64,000 nucleotides of DNA, taken from NCBI GenBank assembly GCA_035525225.1, contig DATLFA010000045.1:186001-250000 (forward strand), read 5' to 3'. The stretch comes from DATLFA01 sp035525225 (GTDB taxonomy: Bacteria > Actinomycetota > Acidimicrobiia > Acidimicrobiales > WLNW01). Positions 34,948 through 42,213 of this stretch are shown in pieces; the stretch's first letter is position 1, and every line of letters starts with the position of its first letter. A model generated the notes under the pieces. That model was not told the DNA's origin and did not search any database. It worked only from the letters and a program-made list of their open reading frames with translations. Both the position numbers and the translations under genes were made by a program.

Positions 34948-36042
34948 ATGACCTCGGATCTACAGGCGCGCACCGTCGACGTCGACGACGCGGACGATCC
35001 GATCGAGTTCTGCTACGAGCAAGGGTGGACCGATGGCTTGCCCGTTGTGCCGCCTACGCCCGAGAAAGTGCAGCGTGCCATCTCGGCGTCGGGTCGCGCC
35101 GGTGATGACGTGGTGTGCGAGTACACCGAACGAAACCGCGTGGTGACCGTCGAGCACGTGGCGATGAACGCGGTGATGGCGGGATGCAAGCCCGAGTACC
35201 TTCCGGTCGTGCTGGCCATCGTCGAGGCGATGGCCGAGCCGTCGTTCGGGTTGCACGCGGCCAACGCCACGACGGGCGGTTCGGCCATCGGCTTCATCGT
35301 CAACGGTCCGGTGCGCACGCAGCTCTCCATGAATTCGCGCGGCAATGTGCTCGGTCCGGGCAATCGGGCCAACTCGACGATCGGGCGCGCCGTTCGTCTG
35401 ACGCAGATCAACGCCATGGGATCCGTGCCCGGCGCCGGCAACGAGCATCTCGTCGCCCCCGGCGGCCGGCCCATTCTCGATCGGGCGGCGGTCGGCCAGC
35501 CGGGCAAGTACGCCGGCTACCACATCGTCGAGAACGAGGAGGACTATTCCGCGCTCAGGCCATTGCACGTCGAGCGGGGGTTCGCGCCCGAACAGAGCGT
35601 CGTGACGGTGTTCGCGACGGCCGGGCACATGCAGATATCGGTCCATGCCGAACCGACTGCGCAAGCCATCGTCGAGACGCTGTGCCACTACTTCGTAGGG
35701 ACCGGCCGCTTGGGTCGTACGGGCTTTGTCGTCGTGGTGATACCGCCGGAGAATGCCGACATCTTCGTGCGCGACGGTTGGTCCAAGAGCGATATCCGCA
35801 ATGCCATCTTCGCCGGGACGACCCGTTCGGTCGCGTGGGTCAAACAACATGGTGGTTCGTTGACCGGTGGCTTGATGGATCGGCGCGGCGCCGAAGTGCT
35901 ACCGGGTGACGACGACATCCAAGTCGCCATCGCGGGCAGTGTCGATGAAGTCATGGTCGTGGTCGCGGGCGGCCCCGCGGGAGCATTCGTGCACGCGTTG
36001 TTCCCGTATGGTGGGTACGCCACGCGGGCTATCCGGCAATAA
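34948..36042 (+). CDS. Protein of unrecognised family, partner of the UGSC selenoprotein
   Basis: A 364-residue protein that I cannot assign. It opens with DDPIEFCYEQGWTDGLPVVPPTPEKV, contains Cys22, Cys57 and Cys80 (AVMAGCKPEYLPVVLAIVEA), a long Gly/Asn/Ala-rich middle (NATTGGSAIGFIVNGPVR, NVLGPGNRANSTIGRAVRL) and a C-terminal segment AIAGSVDEVMVVVAGGPAGA. It appears soluble, without signal peptide. Only 27 bases separate its TAA from the selenoprotein start, so they form one operon. From memory, proteins with this WTDGLPVVPPT opening often accompany UGSC proteins. A redox or reductive-elimination activity together with the selenoprotein is possible. Start ATG 34948 is divergent from the epoxide hydrolase. 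Confidence 0.8.
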   Translation: MTSDLQARTVDVDDADDPIEFCYEQGWTDGLPVVPPTPEKVQRAISASGRAGDDVVCEYTERNRVVTVEHVAMNAVMAGCKPEYLPVVLAIVEAMAEPSFGLHAANATTGGSAIGFIVNGPVRTQLSMNSRGNVLGPGNRANSTIGRAVRLTQINAMGSVPGAGNEHLVAPGGRPILDRAAVGQPGKYAGYHIVENEEDYSALRPLHVERGFAPEQSVVTVFATAGHMQISVHAEPTAQAIVETLCHYFVGTGRLGRTGFVVVVIPPENADIFVRDGWSKSDIRNAIFAGTTRSVAWVKQHGGSLTGGLMDRRGAEVLPGDDDIQVAIAGSVDEVMVVVAGGPAGAFVHALFPYGGYATRAIRQ

Positions 36043-36069
36043 CCGCAACGAAGCGCAACAGGAGGCTCC

Positions 36070-36582
36070 ATGCAGCTCGTAGATCCAGTAGCCCAACCGA
36101 TGATCGTGGCCGGCTCGCTGGCCCCTCGGTTGACCACGCTCGACGGCAAGTGCATCGGGTTGTGGGCGAACATGAAGCTCAACGCGGTCGAGTTGATGGA
36201 TCACGTCGAGGCGGTGTTGCGTTCCCGACACGACATCGCCGGTGTGGTGCGCGGCTCATATCACCCGGCGCGGGTGATGGACAGCAACGAATGGCCCGGC
36301 GTCGACCGCTGCGATGCCGTATTCCTCACCCACGGCGATTGAGGGAGTTGCAGCTCGAGCGGTCTGCTCAACCAGGTGCAACTCGAACGGCGGGGCATTC
36401 CGGCCGTTCTCATCGGTACCGATCGCTTCCGTTCGGTGCTCGAAGCGACGCGGCGCATGTGCGGGATCGACGAGGTGCAGTGGGCCGAGGTGCGGCACCC
36501 ACTCGGGAGCCTGCTTGTCGACGAGTTGCGTGCGCGCGCAGAACTCGCGGTCACGCAGTTCGAAGCCATCGTGCTGCGCTGA
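36070..36582 (+). CDS. UGSC-type selenoprotein (in-frame TGA at 36340-36342 read as selenocysteine)
   Basis: A 170-residue protein if the TGA at codon 91 is read as Sec. Before it comes ...CDAVFLTHGD, after it Gly-Ser-Cys and then SSSGLLNQVQLERRGIPAVLIGTDRF, which continues the same alpha/beta fold without any codon-use change to the TGA at 36580-36582. The resulting motif U-G-S-C (Sec91, Cys94) gives the family its usual name, as I recall it. A hairpin with a GGUCU apical loop lies immediately downstream at the correct spacing (see SECIS entry). AGGAGG stands six bases before ATG 36070. A redox function is expected from the Sec-x-x-Cys pair; the substrate is unknown. Ordinary gene callers would truncate it at 90 residues or split it. 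Confidence 0.9.
36343..36384 (+). promoter_or_regulatory. Bacterial SECIS element
   Basis: Directly after the TGA, GAGTTGCA (36345-36352) pairs with TGCAACTC (36377-36384) as a lower stem. Inside, GAGC (36357-36360) and GCTC (36366-36369) close a GGTCT loop. Eighteen bases separate the TGA from GGTCT, the same spacing and loop that I recall for E. coli fdhF. SelB should bind here. The element lies within the reading frame, as bacterial SECIS elements do. Confidence 0.85.
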
Positions 36583-36597
36583 CGGCGCGGCGCGAAC

Positions 36598-37575
36598 TCA
36601 CACGGTGAGGACGATCTTGCCGAAGAAGTCGTCGCTGGCCATCAATGCGTGCGCGTCGGCGATCTGGGCCAGCGGAAGCATCGCGGCGATGCGGGGCACG
36701 ACGTCGCCCGACGCGACGAGCGAGAGCAAGCCAACGAGTGTGTGGTGGATCTGCGCGTCGGTCGGTCGACCGACACCGGTGACGGTGAGACCCTTCACGA
36801 ACACCTGGCCAAGGTGCAGGTCGACACGGTGACCGGCCGTCACGCCGGTGGTCACGTAGCGCCCCCACGGTCGCAACGTGGGCATGACCGCGCCCCACAG
36901 CGGAGTGCCGACGTGATCGAGCACGACGTCGACGCCCTCGCCCTGGGTTGCGGCCAACACGGCTTCGGTGAGGTCGTCGCGACGCGAGTCGAGCGCGATG
37001 CTCGCGCCGATCTCGCGCGCACACGCGAGCTTGTCGATTGTCGCGCCGGCGCGGACGCTGGCGGTCGCGATTACGGTGCAGCCAGAGGTGCGCGCGATCT
37101 GGACCCCGAAACTGCCGACGCCGCTTCCCGCCGCAGTGACGAGCACGCGCTCGCCTTCGGCAACGTGCACCCGCTCGACCAACGCCTGGTACGCGCTGCG
37201 GCCCGCGGTCGGTATTGCCGCCGCTTGCTCGTAGGAACAGTTCGCCGGCAGGTGCAGCGTCAACGTCTCGGGCGCGATCGCGAGCTCGGCGTGAGCGCGC
37301 GAACCTGACGCGACGACCGCGTCGCCGACCTTCACACGCGTCACGTCGCGACCGATGGCGACAACATCGCCGGCAATGTCGCGTCCGCCGATGTAGGGCT
37401 GTTCGCCGATGGTCAGGCCGTGTGAGCCTTCGCGGAAATAGAGGTCGACCCGATCGAGCGACGAGGCGCGCACGCGGATCAGCACCTCGCCTGCGCCCGG
37501 TTGGGGTGGATCCGCGACCTCGCCATAGCGCAGCACGTCGAGGCCGCCGGTGGACGAGTGATGCGCGGCGTGCAT
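36598..37575 (-). CDS. Zinc-independent MDR-family reductase (quinone reductase-like)
   Basis: A 325-residue medium-chain dehydrogenase/reductase. The GroES-like N-terminal half (EVLIRVRASSLDRVDLYFREGSHG) lacks the zinc-binding Cys set of alcohol dehydrogenases. The Rossmann motif AAGSGVGSFGVQIARTSG and the later VDVVLDHVGTPLW place it with NADPH:quinone or enone reductases. It would reduce a conjugated ketone or quinone. ATG 37575. It is convergent with the selenoprotein gene (15 bases apart) and follows the esterase gene by five bases, so those two are co-transcribed. Confidence 0.88.
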   Translation of the reverse strand: MHAAHHSSTGGLDVLRYGEVADPPQPGAGEVLIRVRASSLDRVDLYFREGSHGLTIGEQPYIGGRDIAGDVVAIGRDVTRVKVGDAVVASGSRAHAELAIAPETLTLHLPANCSYEQAAAIPTAGRSAYQALVERVHVAEGERVLVTAAGSGVGSFGVQIARTSGCTVIATASVRAGATIDKLACAREIGASIALDSRRDDLTEAVLAATQGEGVDVVLDHVGTPLWGAVMPTLRPWGRYVTTGVTAGHRVDLHLGQVFVKGLTVTGVGRPTDAQIHHTLVGLLSLVASGDVVPRIAAMLPLAQIADAHALMASDDFFGKIVLTV

Positions 37576-37580
37576 TGCGG

Positions 37581-38477
37581 CTATTTTCGAGTGACGCGCG
37601 CGACGAACGCGGCCATTTGATCGAAGGCCTGAGCGGCCTCGGGATACGCCGGATAGTTGAGCATCCACACGTGGGGCATCTCGGCGTAGACGAACAACTC
37701 GTTGGGTACACCCGCGGCCGACGCCCGCTCGGCCAATTTGCGTGAATCGTCGAGCAGTACCTCGGCGTCGCCGACCAAGATCAACAAGGGCGGCAACCCC
37801 GTGAGGTCGGCGAAGATGGGCGACGCCAGCGGCAACTTGGGGTCCTGCCCGTTGAGGTAGAGCCCCGAGGCTTCGGTCGCCGACGCCAGCGAGAACAACT
37901 TGTCGGCGCTCGAACGGGTCGTGTAGGTCTCGTTCGTGTTGGTGAGATCGACCCACGGTGACAGGCAGATGCCGCCTGCCGGCGCGTCGAGGCTACTGTC
38001 GCGAATTGCGACCAACGCCGCCGCGGTGAGCCCGCCACCGGCGGAGTCGCCCGCGAGCACGATCCTCGACGAGGGTGTCCCGTTGTCGAGCGCCCACCGG
38101 TATGCGCTGAGCGCGTCGTCGACGGCGGCCGGGAAGGGATGTTCGGGTGCGAGGCGGTAGTGCACGTTGAGCACTCGTACGCCGGCGCGCGCGGCGAAAT
38201 GCGAGCAGTACGCCCGGTATGCGATCGCGGACGCGATGCGATAGCCGCCACCATGGAAGTAGATGACGAGCGGGTCGTCGTCGCCTCCTTCGCGCATTTC
38301 GAGGAACGCTTCGACGCCGTTGACATCGACCGCGACCGCAGAGGTGCCGGCGGCCAGCGGCAACTGGCTCATGGCGCCGTCGATGCGGGCGCGCAGCTCG
38401 ACGATGTCCTTGGCCGGGGGCGGCACCGGGTTCGCTGCCATCTTCTCTTGGAACGCTACGAACTGTTCGCTTGCCAT
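37581..38477 (-). CDS. Alpha/beta hydrolase, HSL (hormone-sensitive lipase) family esterase
   Basis: A 298-residue esterase. Oxyanion motif HGGGYR at 75-80, nucleophile Ser145 in GDSAGGG, and catalytic His in AEMPHVWMLN near the C-terminus. Typical substrates are short or medium acyl esters and lactones. It lies in a minus-strand run with the MDR reductase and the amidohydrolase-like gene, and a dispersed repeat copy falls just upstream. ATG 38477. Confidence 0.92.
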   Translation of the reverse strand: MASEQFVAFQEKMAANPVPPPAKDIVELRARIDGAMSQLPLAAGTSAVAVDVNGVEAFLEMREGGDDDPLVIYFHGGGYRIASAIAYRAYCSHFAARAGVRVLNVHYRLAPEHPFPAAVDDALSAYRWALDNGTPSSRIVLAGDSAGGGLTAAALVAIRDSSLDAPAGGICLSPWVDLTNTNETYTTRSSADKLFSLASATEASGLYLNGQDPKLPLASPIFADLTGLPPLLILVGDAEVLLDDSRKLAERASAAGVPNELFVYAEMPHVWMLNYPAYPEAAQAFDQMAAFVARVTRK

Positions 38478-38496
38478 GGTCTTGTGTTACCTCTCT

Positions 38497-38525
38497 CTTC
38501 CCGCTGCCGTGGGCCGCTCGGGCCT
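38497..38525. repeat. Dispersed GC-rich repeat, copy 3 (reverse)
   Basis: CTTCCCGCTG, a short spacer, then GGGCCGCTCGGGCC. It overlaps the stop of the amidohydrolase-like gene at 38524 by two bases and precedes the esterase start. Confidence 0.7.
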
Positions 38526-39384
38526 ATCCGAGCTTCAGAACGCGAGCCGCGTTGTCGTGGAGGAACTTCGGCCACACCTCATCTTTGAAGCCGACATTCG
38601 GCATGTCGTAGAAGATGCGATCGAGCGATAGTCCCATGGGAAAGTACCCGGCGTAGATGATCTTGTCCGCGCCGCGCGTATTCGCGTACTTGATGATCGC
38701 GGGCGGGTAGTGCTTGGGCGCGAACGCGCTCGTCGAATAGTGCAGGCCCGGCCACTTGAGCATCAGCTTGACCGCGAGGTCGGCCCAGGGTTCGCACCCG
38801 TGTCGGGTCACGAACGTGAGTTCGGGAAAGTCGTACATCACTTCGTCGATGAGCTCGACGTGCTGGCACGCCATCTTGATGCGCGGCCCGGGAACACCCG
38901 AACACACGAAGATCGGGATATCGAGCTCACAGCATTTCGCGTAGATCGGGTAGAACTTCTTGTCATTGATCGGCACCTGCGGGAAGCAACCGGCGGGGAA
39001 CGCGGTCACGGCGCGGATGCCGTAGGTCTCGTAGTTCTTTACCATTCGGCGGATCTCGTCCATACCCTTGTTGGGGTCTACGCCCATCGACGGAACGAAG
39101 CGGTCGGGAAATCGCTCGAGCGCCTGCTTGGGCAGTTTGTCGTCGCTGCCGATCATGCCGATCGCGACGCCGTGCTTGTCCATCTCACTCACGGTGACGC
39201 CGATCGGGTCTTCGCTGCCGTAGAGATCCTTCGGTACGCCTTTGAAGATGTACTCGACCGGAAACTGGAACCCTTCTTTGGTCTGGGTGTCCTTGGCTTG
39301 TTTGCGGATGAAGTCGTAGTGCTCGAAGCTGGTCGGGAAGCCGATCATCGTGTCGATGATCGGTATTCCGCGGGGGATCGCCAT
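38524..39384 (-). CDS. Amidohydrolase-like protein, metal-ligand-poor paralog 3
   Basis: A 286-residue paralog of 1840-2706 and 25227-26126. Expected HxH is replaced by IIDTMIGFP, the fifth-strand His by FVCSGVPGPR, and the final Asp motif by YAGYFPMG, with RHGCEPW retained. So the same set of residues is lost in all three, which means it happened before the duplication or is a defining trait of the subfamily. ATG 39384. It is divergent from the F420 oxidoreductase gene; two tandem repeat copies lie in the space between. Confidence 0.83.
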   Translation of the reverse strand: MAIPRGIPIIDTMIGFPTSFEHYDFIRKQAKDTQTKEGFQFPVEYIFKGVPKDLYGSEDPIGVTVSEMDKHGVAIGMIGSDDKLPKQALERFPDRFVPSMGVDPNKGMDEIRRMVKNYETYGIRAVTAFPAGCFPQVPINDKKFYPIYAKCCELDIPIFVCSGVPGPRIKMACQHVELIDEVMYDFPELTFVTRHGCEPWADLAVKLMLKWPGLHYSTSAFAPKHYPPAIIKYANTRGADKIIYAGYFPMGLSLDRIFYDMPNVGFKDEVWPKFLHDNAARVLKLG

Positions 39385-39419
39385 GGTGGCAGCCTTTGCT
39401 CGAATCGCCCGGACACTAG

Positions 39420-39481
39420 CTTCCCGCTCTGAAGGGCCGCTCGGGCCCTGGCTTCCCGCTCTGAAGGGCCGCTCGGGCCCT
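39420..39481. repeat. Dispersed GC-rich repeat, copies 4 and 5 in tandem (reverse, 32-bp period)
   Basis: Two identical 31-base units starting GCTTCCCGCTCTGAAG and ending GGCCGCTCGGGCCCT, joined by one base. They occupy most of the intergenic region between the divergent amidohydrolase-like and F420-oxidoreductase genes, so they may also hold promoter elements. Confidence 0.9.
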
Positions 39482-39494
39482 AACGTTGGCGGCC

Positions 39495-40532
39495 ATGGCC
39501 ATGAAGATCTCTACTGCTCTCCAGTACGCCGGCGATTTTCGAGCGTCGGCGGCACGGGCCCGCGAGCTCGAAACCGTGGGCGTCGACATGATCTGGGTCG
39601 CGGAGGCCTACGGGTTCGACGCGGTCAGCCTGTGTGGGTACCTCGCCGCGGTCACCGATCGGGCCGAGCTCGCGACCGGCATCTTGCCGGTCTTCTCCCG
39701 CACGCCGGCGCTGCTCGCGCAGACAGCGGCGGGCCTCGACGCCCTGAGCGACGGGCGCTTCGTCCTGGGACTCGGCGCCTCGGGTCCGCAGGTCGTCGAG
39801 GGCTGGCACGGGGTCGTCTACGACAAGCCTGTCGCCCGCATCCGCGAGGTCATCGAGATCTGTCGCATGGCCTGGAAGCGCGAGCGGCTCGAGTACCACG
39901 GCCGCGTGTTCGACCTGCCGCTACCGGCCGATCGAGGCACCGGGTTGGGCAAGCCGATCAAGATGATCAACACGCCGCGGCGCGAGCGCATCCCGATCTA
40001 CGTCGCATCGTTGGGTGAGAAGTCGGTCGAGATGTGCGCCGAGGTCGCGGACGGGTGGTTGCCGTACCTGTTCATCCCCGAACGCGCCGATTCGGTGTGG
40101 GGCGCGGCGTTGCGCAAAGGGTTGGCCAAACGTGATCCCGCGCTCGGACCGCTCGAGATCGTCGCGGGCGGTCTTCTGGCGATCGGCGGCGACGCACACC
40201 TTCTCCGTGAACGGGCACGCCCCGGCGTGGCGTTGTACGTGGGGGGCATGGGCGCACGCGGCAAGAACTTCTACAACGACGTGGTGTGCTCATACGGCTA
40301 CGACGACGCCGCGCGTCGCATCCAGGACCTGTACCTCGCGGGGAAGAAGGACGAAGCAGCGGCCGCGGTTCCCGACGAATTGCTCGAACAGTTGACGTTG
40401 TGCGGAGACGCCGGCTACCTACGCGAGCGAGTCGCGGCCTGGCGCGACGCGGGCGTCACCAATCTGAACGTGGCCCCCGCAGGTGCCGACCCGGCCGCGA
40501 CCTTGGCCGAGTTCCGCGAAATCGTCGGTTGA
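39495..40532 (+). CDS. LLM-class F420-dependent oxidoreductase
   Basis: A 345-residue luciferase-like TIM-barrel protein. The opening MKISTALQYAGDFRASAARARELETVGVD with VAEAYGFDAVS, the ATGILPVFSRTPALLAQTAAGLDALSDGRFVLGLGASG stretch and YVASLGEKSVEMCAEVADGWLP match F420-dependent (and some FMN-dependent) members. It would transfer hydride between coenzyme F420 and an organic substrate, or act as a monooxygenase. The start could be ATG 39495 or ATG 39501; neither has a clear ribosome site. It ends at a long perfect hairpin shared with the convergent MFS gene. Confidence 0.9.
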   Translation: MAMKISTALQYAGDFRASAARARELETVGVDMIWVAEAYGFDAVSLCGYLAAVTDRAELATGILPVFSRTPALLAQTAAGLDALSDGRFVLGLGASGPQVVEGWHGVVYDKPVARIREVIEICRMAWKRERLEYHGRVFDLPLPADRGTGLGKPIKMINTPRRERIPIYVASLGEKSVEMCAEVADGWLPYLFIPERADSVWGAALRKGLAKRDPALGPLEIVAGGLLAIGGDAHLLRERARPGVALYVGGMGARGKNFYNDVVCSYGYDDAARRIQDLYLAGKKDEAAAAVPDELLEQLTLCGDAGYLRERVAAWRDAGVTNLNVAPAGADPAATLAEFREIVG

Positions 40533-40553
40533 CGCCCCGATCCATCCGTTCTC

Positions 40554-40590
40554 GCAGCACAACGTCGACCTCTGGTCGACGTTGTGCTGC
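40554..40590. terminator. Perfect 17-bp stem terminator between convergent genes
   Basis: Positions 40554-40570 and 40574-40590 are exact reverse complements around a TCT loop (GCAGCACAACGTCGACC arm). It lies 22 bases after the F420-oxidoreductase stop and 14 before the MFS stop. There is no U-tract; it probably ends transcription from both sides. Confidence 0.75.
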
Positions 40591-40604
40591 CAGTACAGGG
40601 CGCG

Positions 40605-42158
40605 TCAGCGCCCGGGTCCGTGCCCGAGGTCGGTCTCGCGCGGGTACCACCGGGCGGTGATGGCCGCACCGAGCAGTGCGAATACGGCGGCGACGAGCAT
40701 GCCCACGTTCATGCCTTTCGTGAAGGCGCTGCGCACGCTGTCGAGCAGTGATTCGAGTTGGCCCGGCGGTGCAGAACTACGGACGATCTCGATGGCCGAG
40801 CCGGCGTTATCGCGGGCCCGCTCTCTCGCCGCGGCGGGGAGTACGTCGAGCGACGAGCCGAGCGAGTGGCGGTAGACCGACGCGACGATCGAGCCGATGG
40901 CCGCGATGCCGATGGCTCCTCCGACCTCTCGTGTCGTGTCGTTGACGGCAGAACCGACGCCCGCCTTGTTCATCGGCAACGCCATCATTATCGACGAGGT
41001 CGCCGACGGCATCACGAGGCCGGACCCGCACGCGATCACCGCCAGAAGTGCTCCGGTGAACACGTACGGCGTGCCCGGTCGGATGAAGAACAGCCCCGCC
41101 GCCCCCGCCGCGATGAGGAGCTGGCCCACTGCGATGGTGCGGCGAACGGAGATGCGCGCCGCGATGGCGGGCCCGCGAGGAGCGACCAGGAGCATCGTCG
41201 CGGGAGACGGAAGTATGGCCACGCCGGCTGCGAGCGGCGTGTAGTTCTTGGCGAACTGGAAGTACTGCGTGATCACGAAGAACATCGCGAACATCAGAAA
41301 GAACAGGTTGGTGATCGTCGCCGTCGCAACTGCGAATCGCGGGATGCGAAAGAGGCGCGGATCCAGCATCGGGAAACGCGAGCGCAATTCCCACACCACG
41401 AACAACGTCAGCAGCACTGTGGCGGCTACGAAGCCGCCGACGACGAGGGGGTTCGACCAGCCGCGTACCGGTCCTTCGATGAGGGAGTAGATCAGCGCGA
41501 ACAAGCCGAGCATCGAGAACCCCGAGCCGAGGGGATCGAGCGGGCGGCGGTCGCTGTCAAACGAGTTCGGCACGATCGGGATGATCAGGACCAGCGCGAT
41601 CACGATGATGGGCACGGTGACGAAGAAGACCGACCCCCACCAGAACCAGCGCAGCAGCAGCCCACTCGAGACCACGCCGAAGGCACCGCCCGCGCCCGCG
41701 AACGCGGCCCACACCGCGATTGCCTTGGGGCGCTCGCGCGGCGGGAACACCGACGTCAACAGCGAGAGCGTCGACGGCATGATGAGGGCCGCGGCGATCC
41801 CCATGATCGCTCGGCCGGCGATGACCTGATCGGGGCTCGTCGACCGCGAGGCCAGCACCGCCGCGCCCGCATAGAGCACGAGGCCGGTGAGCAAGGTCCA
41901 TTTGCGTCCGTAGCGGTCGCCGAGCGCGCCCATCGGCAACAGGAGTCCCGCGAAGACGAGGGCATACGCGTCGATAATCCACTGCAACTGGCTCTGCGAC
42001 GCGCCGAGCGCCCGCTGGATGCTGGGAATGGCCACGTTGAGCGACGAAATGCTCGCCACAACCAGGACCAGGCACAGGCAGAGGATGGCGAGGATGAGCC
42101 AACGTCGAGGATGGCCGGTCATCTCGGTGGCTTCTGTGGTTTCGGTCGCGGTGCGCAT
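40605..42158 (-). CDS. MFS transporter, EmrB/QacA (DHA2) family
   Basis: A 517-residue permease with about 14 hydrophobic segments. Motif A is GDRYGRKWTLLTG, and the DHA2-type central motif is IAGRAIMGIAAALIMPSTLSLL. Such proteins export drugs or metabolites with protons. I use ATG 42158, because longer frames overlap the divergent mutA gene; ATG 42122 is an alternative. The C-terminal tail of 70 residues carries an amphipathic, Arg-rich segment before the last helix. It is divergent from the methylmalonyl-CoA mutase operon (55 bases apart). Confidence 0.88.
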   Translation of the reverse strand: MRTATETTEATEMTGHPRRWLILAILCLCLVLVVASISSLNVAIPSIQRALGASQSQLQWIIDAYALVFAGLLLPMGALGDRYGRKWTLLTGLVLYAGAAVLASRSTSPDQVIAGRAIMGIAAALIMPSTLSLLTSVFPPRERPKAIAVWAAFAGAGGAFGVVSSGLLLRWFWWGSVFFVTVPIIVIALVLIIPIVPNSFDSDRRPLDPLGSGFSMLGLFALIYSLIEGPVRGWSNPLVVGGFVAATVLLTLFVVWELRSRFPMLDPRLFRIPRFAVATATITNLFFLMFAMFFVITQYFQFAKNYTPLAAGVAILPSPATMLLVAPRGPAIAARISVRRTIAVGQLLIAAGAAGLFFIRPGTPYVFTGALLAVIACGSGLVMPSATSSIMMALPMNKAGVGSAVNDTTREVGGAIGIAAIGSIVASVYRHSLGSSLDVLPAAARERARDNAGSAIEIVRSSAPPGQLESLLDSVRSAFTKGMNVGMLVAAVFALLGAAITARWYPRETDLGHGPGR

Positions 42159-42213
42159 CCCACCTCGGCTCTCGGTGTCGGGAACTCTATGGTCATCCCC
42201 TACGATCCGATCC

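Noticed and set aside
36376..36582. A separate short gene starting with GTG at 36376
   Set aside because: It is in the same frame as the gene at 36070, has no ribosome site, and its start lies inside the SECIS stem. Read-through of the TGA explains both halves as one protein.
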